Shown in pieces: positions 43,241 through 52,809 of a stretch of DNA of 64,000 bases. The stretch is taken from contig CAVZHO010000002.1 of NCBI GenBank assembly GCA_963775085.1, positions 558,001 through 622,000 on the forward strand, written 5' to 3'. The translations under genes were made by a program, and so were the position numbers. The number at the start of each line of letters is the position of its first letter. The stretch's first letter is position 1. The DNA is from JAAFIP01 sp963775085 (GTDB lineage Bacteria > Pseudomonadota > Gammaproteobacteria > Burkholderiales > Burkholderiaceae_C). Below the pieces are notes generated by a model. That model did not search any database, was not told where the DNA came from, and saw only the letters and a program-made list of their open reading frames with translations.

Positions 43241-46200
43241 TGCCTACCATTCAGGAAGTCGTCAGCGACCACCGCAAGCACTATCTAGATCGCAAACTGG
43301 CCAGGAGCCCGTTGCTTCATTTTTCGCCGGGAGCACACCGCGTCGATTTGCATGAGTTATTTCGTGGCATTCAACCCAATCTTCCGGCGGTCGAGCGCAA
43401 CTTAAACGGGGTCTCTGATCCGCAGTCTCTGGTGCGCAACCTGTTAGAAGGTCGTTTTGAGGGGGCAATCCATGGGGTTCGTGCGGCAACCATAAAGAAG
43501 CTGGAGCGAATGCAAAAAGCCGCTGGCGACAGTATGCACAGCACTGGTCAGCACACTTTGTTTTTGGGTTACCCCTGCATAGTTTTGCCCGTCGCCGGTG
43601 GTAAGTCAAAGCTGGCACCCTTAACCCTGTTTGCAGTTCAGATAGTAATAAGTAGCCAAAAGCTCACCATTCGCCGGGTGCTGGATTCCAATGATCAAGG
43701 CGCGCCGGTAGCTTCCGAGGCATTGCTGAATCGATTGGTAGGTGCCTATGTCAAAAGAGAATTTGATGTTGATCTAAATGGCAATGAGCATCGGTTTGAC
43801 ATTAAAGGCGCTGAGTTGGAAGAACGTGTCCAGCACGTCCTAGAACCTTGGAGGGCCATCAAGCGTGACTTTAGTTATCCGCAGACCTCAGAGGTGATTA
43901 CTAAGGAAGAGCTTAAACGACTCGATCCGACCAGTAACGATCCGTACATTGCCGATCATGCCATTCTGGGTTTAGCGGAGTTTTCCGGGCAGGCATTGAT
44001 CGATGACCTGGATCAAATAGAAAAAGCATTTGAAGAAGGACTGGAGTGTCCGCCGGCGCTAGCCAAGCTTGTGATGTCTGCTACAGACCATATTGACCAC
44101 GAGGCAGTCGAGCCGGGCGTTGAGTCCAGAAAATGGCTGGTAGAAAAAAGTGACCCCAGCCAGGAATGTGTGATCTGGTCACAAAAAACCAATTCCCTGG
44201 TCGTGCTTCAAGGACCACCAGGCACGGGAAAATCCCAAACTATTGTAAATATCGTGGCCGATGCTCTGGCTCAAAAGAAAACCGTCATGGTAGTTTGTCA
44301 AAAGCGATCTGCCATTGAGGTTGTGCACAAACGACTGTCGGCGGTGGGGCTGGGTGAACTGGCAGTTTTGGTAGATGACATCGACAAAGATCGCCTGAAA
44401 GTGGTGCGCCGAATTGATGGCATTGAGACGGAGTTTGGTTCTGACTTGCTGCATGAACGCGAGCGAACCACCATCGCAAACAGTATTCTGGCCGATGAAG
44501 TTCGGATTGATGCCGTCATTGAGGCTATCAACGATCGTACCGACGGCTCTGTCCCCAGTCGACTGAGGTTTGGTGATATCAAGGCACTGCTTAAGCAATT
44601 GCAGTTTTTAAACCCGTCAACTCGCTGGTCAACGCAGTTAAAGCAAAGCGTTGTCAAGATGATGGGCGAGGGTTTTACGCTGGAGGATTTAAAGCGTTCG
44701 ATCCGGGGCTTTCATGACATTGACGCAGAGGCACGTAAATTGCGGTACGGCCAGAACGCTTGGACAGAGGTCGATATCAGCCTGGAAGCCAATCAAGAGC
44801 TGTTGCAAGACATTTTGAGTCATTGTGAAACTGCTCATGCTTTGGGTGGGGAATTGTCCAACGGCGGTACGCCGTTGCATCACGATAGTCAAACATCTTG
44901 GGTTGCCGAGCATCCGTGGCTGCACCATCAAGACAGTGGCTTTCCAGTAAATGGCCTGCTGAGTTCCACAAACCAGCGAAACGAGTTCGAAAAATTTCAA
45001 TACTGGATTGCCGCTATCCGAAAAATGGCCAGCGTAAATCCTGCAGTTGATGCTGCAGCGCTCTCTGCAGCTTTGAAGGCAGGTACGTTAGACCTAGCGT
45101 TCTTAACAACGCTGGTCGACGACGCCCGAGAACTTCGACCTCTGCTGGCACTCAAATCGAGTATCGTTAATCATCCAGTCTTGTGTGTGGCTGACGAACA
45201 TCTGCCGGGAGAACGGGGCAATTGGGCAACACCTATTCACGCCATGGCGCTTCACAACTGGTTGCGTGAGCTGCTCAAGCGCCAGCAAGACGGCTTCAAA
45301 GATGCACCCAGGATATCGACGATGGTGGCGCAGCTAGGAGTGGCACTGAAAAACAAGCGGGAACTCGATGCGTTGGATATTCTCAATAGCTACCAGGCAA
45401 GAGTGGATGCCCGCAACACGCTAAAAAACCGCAACTTGCTGCGTCTGCGCGCGGGCCAAGGCAGACCCAAGACCAGTTTGCGCAAGTTGTATTCAGACGG
45501 CATGCCTTTGCTTAACAATGTGGTCCCACTTTTACTGGTAAGTCCAGAGACAGCCTCATCCATGCTTCCTTTAAAAGCGGGACTCTTTGACGTAGTAGTC
45601 ATTGATGAGGCATCGCAGATGTTTGTAGCAGAGGCTTTGCCTATGTTATTTCGCGCCAAGCACGCTGTAATCGCCGGAGATCGACAGCAAATGCCACCTG
45701 CCGATTTCTTCGCATACTCCGATGCAGAAGATGAAGACGGTAATGAAGAAGAGATTGATGGCGAGCTCGATCCACTGGTGGCGGCCTCCGGGGTATACCG
45801 CTTGCTGGATGCCTCAGATAACGCACTACCAGCTGCTAGCCAATCCCGACTTAGTCTCTTGGTGCATTACCGCTCAGAGCGCAAGGAACTCATTGATTTT
45901 TCCAACCACGCCTTTTACGATGGCAAACTGATTATTCCTGCGGGCAATGCGGCGCTGCCGCCGTTTATGCAAACCGCCATTGAGTTTGAAAATGTGGGTG
46001 GTCAGTTCAAAAGCGGTGTCAATGAGTTGGAGTGCCAGCGCATCGTCGAGATTTTGCGAAATATCTGGCTGGTTCGCGAAACTCTACGTCCCACGGTAGG
46101 CGTCATAGTTGCGAACGCCAAGCAACGCGATAGAGTGTTGGAAGTGCTACAAGAAAAGTGCGATAGTGATGCAAAATTTCGCACCGCCTATGAGCAGGAG

Positions 46201-47337
46201 GATGATCGCAGTGCTGATGGGGAAGATGTCTCATTTTTTGTGCGAAGTGTTGAGCACGTGCAAGGCGATGAGCGTGATCTTATTATTTTCGGCCTGACCT
46301 ATAGTGGCAGTAGTCGTGCTTATGGCCCGCTGAACGCAAAAAATGACGGGCGCAAGCGCCTAAATGTAGCTATCACCAGGGCCAAACGCGGCATGATTGT
46401 GCTCACGTCGCTCACTGTCAGTCATGTTTCCAACGCGGCGGAAAAAGGTACACAGGAGCGCTATTATGTTTGGCAATACCTGAACTACGCACGCGCGGTA
46501 GCCGCCAGCGACCACGAGGGAGTTGACCGCGTTCTCAATCAGCTCAATGATCAGCGCCACGAGGCCAAAGCGGCCGCCAGCGCAACAGAGTCGCCATTTG
46601 AGGAAGACGTCAAACGGTTTGTGGAGTCGTTGGGCTTGCATGTCAATTGCCAAGTAGGGGAAAGCGGTTTTCGCATTGACCTGGGTGTCCGCGTAAGCAA
46701 AGAAAGCCGCAATTACCTTTGTGGTCTAGAGTGCGATGGCGCTCGCTATCATTCAGGCTGGCGCGCGCGGACAAGCGATGTCTGGAGGCAGGAGATTCTA
46801 GAAGCCAAGGGCTGGAAGATTTTGCGCATCTGGAGTACGGATTGGTTTGAAAATTCAGAAGAGGCAAAAAACAAGCTGGCAAAAGAGCTGCTAGCATTAC
46901 GCGACGCGGCCCAATCCAAGTCCGTAGATGCACAACATCAGTTCATCCACCGTGCAAGCATTGATCAAGTGGACAGTGTGCCAAGCAACGTGAGTCCTGT
47001 TAAGACTGAAAAAACTCCAGCAGCATGTGATGCCACCAAGAGTACAGTACTTCCCACCGTTCAGTCCGAAACGAAAGCTATTGCTCAGCGGACGGCAAAC
47101 ACCGCAATGTGTGTTGAGGTCGGCGATACCGTTGAGTATGAGTACCTGGACAATGGCCGTCTTGCAAGTGCAAAAATTGTGCGCGGTGCCGGGGATCCCG
47201 TAAGTGGAAGCATCAACCGTGATAGCGCCTTGGCCAAAGTGCTGCTGGACGCAGCGACCGGTGACACTGTTGAATTTCTTTCGCCCCAAGGTAAAATAAA
47301 TTTAGTGGTGCGTGTGATCCACAGGCCTGAGCCTTGA
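43240..47337 (+). CDS. Superfamily 1 helicase-nuclease with GreA/B-like C-terminus (defence candidate)
   Basis: A 1365-aa multidomain protein. Residues about 1-260 resemble a divergent DUF4011-type domain (ARSPLLHFSPGAHRVDL; LGYPCIVLPVAGGKSKLAPLTLF). The SF1 helicase has Walker A GPPGTGKSQT (325-334), Walker B VVIDEASQM (788-794), GDRQQMPP, and LNVAITRAKRG (about 1041-1051). At 1120-1205 is a Vsr/MTES_1575-type nuclease: FRIDLGVRV, LECDGARYHSGWRARTSD, GWKILRIWSTDWF. Residues about 1290-1365 (GDTVEYEYLDNGRLASAKIV; DAATGDTVEFLSPQGK) resemble the C-terminal fold of GreA/GreB. It recalls Hhe-type defence proteins (DUF4011-helicase-Vsr). Base composition is more AT-rich than the pdh genes. Confidence 0.85.
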   Translation: MPTIQEVVSDHRKHYLDRKLARSPLLHFSPGAHRVDLHELFRGIQPNLPAVERNLNGVSDPQSLVRNLLEGRFEGAIHGVRAATIKKLERMQKAAGDSMHSTGQHTLFLGYPCIVLPVAGGKSKLAPLTLFAVQIVISSQKLTIRRVLDSNDQGAPVASEALLNRLVGAYVKREFDVDLNGNEHRFDIKGAELEERVQHVLEPWRAIKRDFSYPQTSEVITKEELKRLDPTSNDPYIADHAILGLAEFSGQALIDDLDQIEKAFEEGLECPPALAKLVMSATDHIDHEAVEPGVESRKWLVEKSDPSQECVIWSQKTNSLVVLQGPPGTGKSQTIVNIVADALAQKKTVMVVCQKRSAIEVVHKRLSAVGLGELAVLVDDIDKDRLKVVRRIDGIETEFGSDLLHERERTTIANSILADEVRIDAVIEAINDRTDGSVPSRLRFGDIKALLKQLQFLNPSTRWSTQLKQSVVKMMGEGFTLEDLKRSIRGFHDIDAEARKLRYGQNAWTEVDISLEANQELLQDILSHCETAHALGGELSNGGTPLHHDSQTSWVAEHPWLHHQDSGFPVNGLLSSTNQRNEFEKFQYWIAAIRKMASVNPAVDAAALSAALKAGTLDLAFLTTLVDDARELRPLLALKSSIVNHPVLCVADEHLPGERGNWATPIHAMALHNWLRELLKRQQDGFKDAPRISTMVAQLGVALKNKRELDALDILNSYQARVDARNTLKNRNLLRLRAGQGRPKTSLRKLYSDGMPLLNNVVPLLLVSPETASSMLPLKAGLFDVVVIDEASQMFVAEALPMLFRAKHAVIAGDRQQMPPADFFAYSDAEDEDGNEEEIDGELDPLVAASGVYRLLDASDNALPAASQSRLSLLVHYRSERKELIDFSNHAFYDGKLIIPAGNAALPPFMQTAIEFENVGGQFKSGVNELECQRIVEILRNIWLVRETLRPTVGVIVANAKQRDRVLEVLQEKCDSDAKFRTAYEQEDDRSADGEDVSFFVRSVEHVQGDERDLIIFGLTYSGSSRAYGPLNAKNDGRKRLNVAITRAKRGMIVLTSLTVSHVSNAAEKGTQERYYVWQYLNYARAVAASDHEGVDRVLNQLNDQRHEAKAAASATESPFEEDVKRFVESLGLHVNCQVGESGFRIDLGVRVSKESRNYLCGLECDGARYHSGWRARTSDVWRQEILEAKGWKILRIWSTDWFENSEEAKNKLAKELLALRDAAQSKSVDAQHQFIHRASIDQVDSVPSNVSPVKTEKTPAACDATKSTVLPTVQSETKAIAQRTANTAMCVEVGDTVEYEYLDNGRLASAKIVRGAGDPVSGSINRDSALAKVLLDAATGDTVEFLSPQGKINLVVRVIHRPEP

Positions 47338-47519
47338 ATTGACGGATGATTTAGATGCTGGGGTCAGGTCTTTCATTGCAATATCATTCGCTCATTTACT
47401 CGCTAAAGCAATCTTGGCCAACTGACATCTTGGCCAACTGCAATTCACTATGAATGTAGTAGCATGCTGCGCAATATTTTGTGACTACAGCCAGATTGAA
47501 TTGTAAAAATCGTCGTTTG

Positions 47520-47816
47520 ATGATGCGTAAACCAAAAGTGGATTTAGAAATGGCGCAGTTTCAGGCTGATTTATTGCAGTCTGTGCGCGAGATGAAGGCG
47601 GGCACTTTTGCGCGCAGCACGCAGGTGCCTGTGACCGAGGCCTTGCAGGCGCGCGCCAAGATGGACCTGTCGCAGTCGCAGTTTGCCAAGCTGCTGGGTG
47701 TGTCGGTGCGCACTTTGCAAGAGTGGGAGCAGGGCCGCAAAAAGCCCACGGGCGCGGCGCAAACGCTGCTGCGCGTGGCGGTGCAAACACCGCAGGCTTT
47801 GCTTAGCTTGGCTTAA
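47520..47816 (+). CDS. XRE/NadS-like antitoxin-type regulator, copy A (no toxin beside it)
   Basis: A 98-aa helix-turn-helix protein: LSQSQFAKLLGVSVRTLQEWEQGRKKPTGAAQTLLRVAVQTPQALLSL is the NadS/HigA2-type C-terminal half. Such genes usually follow a RelE-like toxin gene, but the preceding 180 bp show no toxin ORF. A near-identical gene occurs at 61548. I start it at the tandem ATGs at 47520/47523 because the two copies agree from there. Confidence 0.75.
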   Translation: MMRKPKVDLEMAQFQADLLQSVREMKAGTFARSTQVPVTEALQARAKMDLSQSQFAKLLGVSVRTLQEWEQGRKKPTGAAQTLLRVAVQTPQALLSLA

Positions 47817-47859
47817 ATGGGTTTTGGTGGCATTGCATTCCCCCCATTTGACAAACCAA

Positions 47860-47889
47860 TTGCTACGTATTCAGTAGCTGCTTACGCTA
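47860..47889 (+). repeat. 30-bp dispersed repeat, intergenic
   Basis: GCTA, nine bases, then TAGCTGCTTACGCTA. The similarity to the copy at 63104 continues for about 20 bases (TATATTT-N2-TTGG-CTG). Confidence 0.75.
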
Positions 47890-48007
47890 TATTTCATTGG
47901 CCTGAGGGCATAAATCCCTATTAATATCAATGCGCCCAGATGCAAGCCAGCAATGTCACCGGCCGGTATCTAATCGGCCGCTTTGGGGTGGGCTGGCAAG
48001 TAGAGAG

Positions 48008-48036
48008 TTGACAGTTTGTAGTCAATAAACTACAAT
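48008..48036 (+). promoter_or_regulatory. Sigma-70 promoter and operator of the HigBA-type module
   Basis: TTGACA (48008-48013), a 17-base spacer and TACAAT (48031-48036) form a near-consensus promoter. A perfect inverted repeat TTGTAGT-N6-ACTACAA (48016-48035) overlaps the spacer and -10, as expected for autorepression by the antitoxin. Confidence 0.8.
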
Positions 48037-48045
48037 TAAAACTTG

Positions 48046-48316
48046 ATGATAGAAATAAAGCAAACTGAAACCTTTAGGCTGTGGGAAGCTCGCTTGAAGG
48101 ATCGCCGGGCTAGAACCATGATTGCAGCGCGGCTTGCGCGAATGGCGGCAGGTTTAGAAGGTGATGTATCACCCGTTGGCGAAGGTGTGAGTGAACTCAG
48201 GATTCATTACGGCCCGGGATACAGGGTGTATTTTCAAAAGCGCGGTGCTGTCCTGGTCACAGACGCGTGATATTGATACCGCGAAAAAACTGGCGAAACA
48301 ATGGAGTGAAAATCAT
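48046..48316 (+). pseudogene. HigB/RelE-type addiction toxin, disrupted
   Basis: The ORF starts MIEIKQTETFRLWEARLKDRRAR and has the family core VGEGVSELRIHYGPGYRVYFQKRGAVL. It then shifts frame and stops at 48270 after 74 residues; relatives have about 95-100. The missing C-terminal segment resumes in another frame (SQTRDIDTAKKLAKQWSENHD). A small deletion appears to have removed the usual CGGDK stretch. The toxin is probably inactive, while the antitoxin downstream is intact. Confidence 0.75.
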
Positions 48317-48608
48317 GACAGACAAGCTAACCACTTACGATCCCGCTGCCGCACTCGTGAACGACGAGGAAGTCGCGTTTTTTATGGCTGATGCGCTTGA
48401 AACCGGCGATGCGGGCTATATAGCCAACGCCTTGGGGATTATTGCGCGCGCTAAAGGTATGTCGCAAATAGCAGCGCAAACCGGGCTATCTCGGGAGCAG
48501 CTATATCGCTCATTCAGTGAGAGCGGGAATCCAACTTTAAAGACAACATTGGTGGTAATGAAGGCCTTAGGTATTGAACTTACAACCAAGATCCCTGTCG
48601 CTGTCTGA
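48315..48608 (+). CDS. HigA-type antitoxin
   Basis: A 97-aa antitoxin (MTDKLTTYDPAAALVNDEEVAFFMADALETGDAGYIANALGIIARAKG). The helix-turn-helix is MSQIAAQTGLSREQLYRSFSESGNPTLKTTLVVMKALG. It is the partner of the disrupted toxin upstream. Its stop codon is followed within 2 bp by the lpdA fragment, which marks a sharp recombination junction. Confidence 0.88.
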   Translation: MTDKLTTYDPAAALVNDEEVAFFMADALETGDAGYIANALGIIARAKGMSQIAAQTGLSREQLYRSFSESGNPTLKTTLVVMKALGIELTTKIPVAV

Positions 48609-48609
48609 A

Positions 48610-49098
48610 AAAGCCGTGCACGAAGCGCACGTTGCTGCCGAGGTAATCGCAGGCGAGCAGCAAGGCAACAAAGAGCTGGCGGCAGCAGCATTCAACGCCA
48701 GAGTGATCCCCAGCGTAGCCTACACCGACCCCGAAGTAGCCTGGGTAGGCCTGACTGAGACCGAAGCCAAAGCCCAAGGCATCAAAGTCAAAAAAGGCCT
48801 GTTCCCATGGACCGCATCAGGCCGCGCCATCGCCAACGGCCGCGACGAAGGCGTGACCAAACTCTTATTCGACGATAGCCCTGAAGCCCACGGCCACGGC
48901 AAAATCCTGGGCGGCGGCATGGTAGGCACCCACGCAGGCGACATGATCGGCGAAATCGCCCTGGCCATCGAGATGGGCGCAGACGCAGTGGACATTGGCA
49001 AGACGATTCACCCGCACCCCACGCTAGGCGAGAGCATCGGCATGGCAGCGGAGATTGCGCATGGGTCTTGTACGGATGTGCCGCCTGCGCGAAAGTAA
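48610..49098 (+). pseudogene. 3' fragment of lpdA, copy 2
   Basis: This carries the last ~160 residues of E3, from AVHEAHVAAEVIAGEQQGNK to DVPPARK, matching 41765-42252 but without any frameshift. It lacks a start of its own. It is followed by a good terminator that copy 1 lacks, which suggests this is the original lpdA 3' end displaced by an insertion of block A. Sequence differences (for example SVAYTDPE against IVAYTDPE) show the copies have diverged. Confidence 0.9.
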
Positions 49099-49127
49099 CG
49101 CCAAGATCGAGACCTGAACATACAGAA

Positions 49128-49158
49128 CCCGGACTGGCAACAGTTCGGGCTTTTTTGT
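49128..49158 (+). terminator. Rho-independent terminator after lpdA copy 2
   Basis: The stem CCCGGAC / GTTCGGG (one G-T pair), loop TGGCAACA, is followed by CTTTTTTGTTTT. Confidence 0.85.
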
Positions 49159-49261
49159 TTTCATGACGGCCAGTGCGATTACTGCAGAGGTGTACTGTTG
49201 CGCAGAAAAGCACAGCGAACCTGCGTGGGCAAGCGCGACGCAAAAATGGATTAATAGATGC

Positions 49262-51148
49262 TCATCCCAACGCAGGCATCCTCTGTGCCTGCACGGAGAT
49301 TGCCGACTCCAGGCGCTGTTGCTGCGCTGGATTGACCATCTCAAAGCACTCCACCGGCTTGGCAAAGCCCTTCAAAACCAGCGAAGCCATGGGCCGCACC
49401 TGAAGAATCTTGTCGATGTTTTTCGCCACCACACTGCACACGATGGTTTGTCCGCCTTGGGCCTGCGAGCAAAGCCGCGCGGCAAGATTGGTCACATTGC
49501 CTATGGCTGCATAGTCGTGCCGCCCTTCGAAGCCAATGGCCCCGATGGTGGCCACGCCCTGGGAAATGCCCACACCCAGGGCCAGGCTGTAACTGCGCGT
49601 CTCCCATACTTTTTGCAAATCCAAAAAACGCGATTGCATTTCCACGGCCATGCGACAGGCTTTGGCAGCGGGGTCCGGGATTTCAACCGGATCGTTGAAA
49701 AATATCATCATCCCGTCCCCGGCAAACCGCTCCAGCGTGGCGCCATGCGACGCGATCAATTCTCCCATGACTGCATGGAACTCCGCCAGCGCGCGCATCA
49801 CTTCATCAGAGCCATGCTTCAAGGTGAAGCTGGTATAGCCGCGCAAATCCAGAAACATCACTACGATCTCGCGCTGATGCGTGCGATATAGATCCTCGCT
49901 GCGCACCGACAGCAACTGATCGGCGACAGCAGGAGAAAAGAAACGCCGCAAGCGTTTGAGGCGCTCACCCGCTGAAATACGTGCGGCAAGAGCCAGCGAC
50001 AGCATGATGGAATCCACCAACATGCCAAAGTCAACCGCCCTGAAGGTTGCGAAGGTGTAGGGCAGAATTCCAAGTACCGTTAATGACGTAATGGCCGTAC
50101 CAATCAGGCCGGCTACGGTGGCAGCCAGGTAGTATTTGGCAACGCTGTTGCCTTGCTTCATCGAAATAAAGCCAATACACAGGACGAAGACAGAATAGAT
50201 AGCGATCCAGTTAACCGCACCACGCGCATGGACGCCGTAACCGATGGGAAACGTCGCAAAAAAGTAAACAAAAAATACGATCAAAAACTTCTGCCACACC
50301 TTGTACATGCGTGGAAGCTTGTGCTTCAGGTCAAGGAACACACTGGCAAAAACCAGCCCGGACAGTGCAAAGAGGTAAGCAAACAGGGAATGCGCCCAGT
50401 TGGACGGTTCGGGCCAATCGCGAAAAAACAGACCGAAGGCGTGTCCGTTGTACACCGTATAGAGCACCAGAAATGCCCCCACGTAGGCGCAGTACGCCAG
50501 GTGCATCGGCTCGCGCACCGAGAGGTACAGCACCAAGTTGAACGCGATCAGCGCAATCAATGCGCCATAGAAAAAACCAAAAAAAGCCGCTTCGCCAGAC
50601 GCCAATTGATTCAACGCGCTGCGGTCCAGCAAGGACATGACAACAAACAATGTGTCGCGGCTGGCGACGCGTACGACGAGCGTGCTCTGGCCGGGCGGCA
50701 ACACCAACTTGAAATTGATCTGCCGGCGCGGCTCTGCACGCTGCGCAAAAGGCAGGGTGTCTCCGCCGACCTGGGTCTGTAGTTGCCCGCTGGCATCAAC
50801 CAGGGTGACCTGTACCTGGTCGAGCCAGGTGGGCTCGAACATCAGCAGGCGCTCCAGCGGATTTTTTTCGGTATTTTCCAGAGGAATCACAAACCAATAA
50901 GCCGCATCTGTGTAGCCAAAATTAATCGCACCACCGGCATCGCCTGGCGGCATCGCCAGAGGCGAATTGAGGATTTGCTCGACGGTTTTGTTTTTGTCGG
51001 CGTCCTTGACGACGCGCACCCACGGTGTCAAGGTCAATTCAGTTGAGTTTGACGACAGTACGAGTCTTGAATCCTGTGCTGAGGCAGGCAGCGCGTAACA
51101 GGGTATGGCAATCAGGACGATCCAGAGAAGGCGGGCGTAGTGAATCAT
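49262..51148 (-). CDS. Membrane class III adenylate/guanylate cyclase with 7TMR-DISM sensor
   Basis: A 628-aa receptor cyclase. It has a signal peptide (ending ALPASAQ), a periplasmic 7TMR-DISMED2-like beta domain (about 30-175), seven hydrophobic segments (about 185-385) and a cyclase domain (about 420-605). Metal-binding Asp residues are present (MFLDLRGYTSF and RFAGDGMMIFF), as is the Asn/Arg pair in GNVTNLAARL. The usual adenine-selecting Lys before GDG is Arg, so nucleotide choice is uncertain. It faces away from the lipoxygenase-like gene, from which it is divergent. It may supply cNMP to the SulP protein at 53416. Confidence 0.9.
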   Translation of the reverse strand: MIHYARLLWIVLIAIPCYALPASAQDSRLVLSSNSTELTLTPWVRVVKDADKNKTVEQILNSPLAMPPGDAGGAINFGYTDAAYWFVIPLENTEKNPLERLLMFEPTWLDQVQVTLVDASGQLQTQVGGDTLPFAQRAEPRRQINFKLVLPPGQSTLVVRVASRDTLFVVMSLLDRSALNQLASGEAAFFGFFYGALIALIAFNLVLYLSVREPMHLAYCAYVGAFLVLYTVYNGHAFGLFFRDWPEPSNWAHSLFAYLFALSGLVFASVFLDLKHKLPRMYKVWQKFLIVFFVYFFATFPIGYGVHARGAVNWIAIYSVFVLCIGFISMKQGNSVAKYYLAATVAGLIGTAITSLTVLGILPYTFATFRAVDFGMLVDSIMLSLALAARISAGERLKRLRRFFSPAVADQLLSVRSEDLYRTHQREIVVMFLDLRGYTSFTLKHGSDEVMRALAEFHAVMGELIASHGATLERFAGDGMMIFFNDPVEIPDPAAKACRMAVEMQSRFLDLQKVWETRSYSLALGVGISQGVATIGAIGFEGRHDYAAIGNVTNLAARLCSQAQGGQTIVCSVVAKNIDKILQVRPMASLVLKGFAKPVECFEMVNPAQQQRLESAISVQAQRMPALG

Positions 51149-51306
51149 GGAATTTTAGGAGCGCTCGGTATGCATACTTTAATAGCAATGGCATGAAACT
51201 CCAAACGCAGTTGCTGACAGGTAGGTGCAGTCACCCAGTATCGAACCGAATGCGTGCGTAGGGTATTTACTTATGGTGATGGTCGGATTTGCAGAAATAC
51301 TTCGCC

Positions 51307-52809
51307 ATGAACAAGCCCCAATGGAGCCAGCCTGACCTGGCAGCCGATCAATTTCTCTACCAGCGCAAGGGGCCCTGGCCCCAGCCCAGTCCGTCGTATC
51401 CGATGGAACATGCGCCCGAAATTCTGAATATCCCGCCGGTTGAGACGCTGCTCTGGAATCAGGCTATTGGCTCACGCTACTTCAAGACCTTGACTTTTTA
51501 CCCCGGTGGGGCAGCGGCCAATGCGGTGGCTGGTAGTCAGCTGCCGATACCGTCTGATGATGAGTTCGTCCGGATGATGACTAATTCGGTGCATGCACGG
51601 TGTTTAAAAAATGTTGAGGGCAATACCTGGGTGTCAAGTTTCTATGCCATGGCATTGATCAAAGACGCGACATTGCATGGCACCTACTCTTGGCCGGTGA
51701 ACTGCGTCTTCTCGCGCAACGGTGATCAGTTTTCTTGCGTAAGAATCGAGGTGCCAGTCATTGCTCAGCAGCCGCTGGAAGTGCATCCTGGCGATCCAGC
51801 CTGGAATTTAGCCAAGGCTTACGCCCTGCAAGGGGCATCCTACATAGGCTTGTTTGTGGTGCACCCGGCCTTGCATTTCCCGATGGATACGGTCAACGCG
51901 ATCACCAAGACCGCCGTGCCGCACATCCACCCGCTGTTTCAACTGCTGTCTCCGCACAGCAGTTATGCGCTGGCCGTGAACAACGCAGTTCTTGAAACTG
52001 AAGATGGCGTGCTCAGTAGCAATCCGCCGGGAACCTGGTTTGACCCACTCACGGCCACGGGCTTGGCGATCAAGCGCATGTTTGGCGCGGGCTACGCGGG
52101 CCTTCCAGAGAGCGGGGGGTTGTACCCGAAATACAACTACATGAACCCCTGGATGGATACCAGCATTGACTACGGTCGTTGTCTAAGTCTGTACTTTGAA
52201 CCGTTTTTGAGCTTCTGCACCACAGTGGCCTCAGCGATTCTCGAGGCAAGTCCAAATGACACCTACGTGGAGCGATGGGCCAACTACATCAGCGCCAATC
52301 TCTACGGCTTTCCCGACGGGAAAGAAATTTTCAAGACTGGTGTGCTGGCCAAAGCGCTGGCGATTTATATGTGGGACGTGACGGTGTCGCACGCCGCCGA
52401 TCACTACAGTTATGCCAATGACATTACGCCCAAGGCTCCCGGCCCGGCCGGTACCAACCTGGCGGCCTGGAAATTCCTGCGGCTGCGGGTTGCGCCACCA
52501 AAGGAGTTATCGGATGGCGCTGGCGTGAAGCTGGTGGGTGACGTGTGTGACCCCGATGATTTGTACCGGGCCGAAATGGCAGAGGAGATGTTCTTCAAAA
52601 GCGCGACGATCTGGCCCAACCTTTTCGACACCACTTACGCTTTCACATCGCCGCAGTTGCTGCAGGCTCAACTAAAGTTTCACGCAGATTTGAAAAATGT
52701 CAGTGGCAAAGTGGCCGCCATCATGCCCAACTTCATGCCGCTCGTAGCTGAAGATCCAAAAGATCCAGCACAGTATTCACGAACCATTTCAGCCAGCATT
52801 CAGTACTAA
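51307..52809 (+). CDS. Divergent lipoxygenase-like protein
   Basis: A 500-aa protein (start ATG 51307; an in-frame TTG lies 18 bp earlier). HIHPLFQLLSPHSSYALAVNN matches the HP-x4-LL-PH-x2-Y signature of lipoxygenases. The His in ALHFPMD lies 18 residues before that HP, as the second iron ligand does in plant enzymes, but its partner His is 4 rather than 5 residues earlier. SHAADHYSYAND matches the second ligand helix (HHAAVNF) with His in place of Asn. The C-terminal residue is Tyr, not the iron-binding Ile. No signal peptide. Function as a dioxygenase is therefore uncertain. Confidence 0.65.
   Translation: MNKPQWSQPDLAADQFLYQRKGPWPQPSPSYPMEHAPEILNIPPVETLLWNQAIGSRYFKTLTFYPGGAAANAVAGSQLPIPSDDEFVRMMTNSVHARCLKNVEGNTWVSSFYAMALIKDATLHGTYSWPVNCVFSRNGDQFSCVRIEVPVIAQQPLEVHPGDPAWNLAKAYALQGASYIGLFVVHPALHFPMDTVNAITKTAVPHIHPLFQLLSPHSSYALAVNNAVLETEDGVLSSNPPGTWFDPLTATGLAIKRMFGAGYAGLPESGGLYPKYNYMNPWMDTSIDYGRCLSLYFEPFLSFCTTVASAILEASPNDTYVERWANYISANLYGFPDGKEIFKTGVLAKALAIYMWDVTVSHAADHYSYANDITPKAPGPAGTNLAAWKFLRLRVAPPKELSDGAGVKLVGDVCDPDDLYRAEMAEEMFFKSATIWPNLFDTTYAFTSPQLLQAQLKFHADLKNVSGKVAAIMPNFMPLVAEDPKDPAQYSRTISASIQY

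Noticed and set aside
35450..47375. GGGGTCAGG-type half-arms at about 35450 and 47362 as the ends of one mobile element
   Set aside because: They are short, imperfect and belong to a common repeat family; no target duplication or transposase supports an element of that size.
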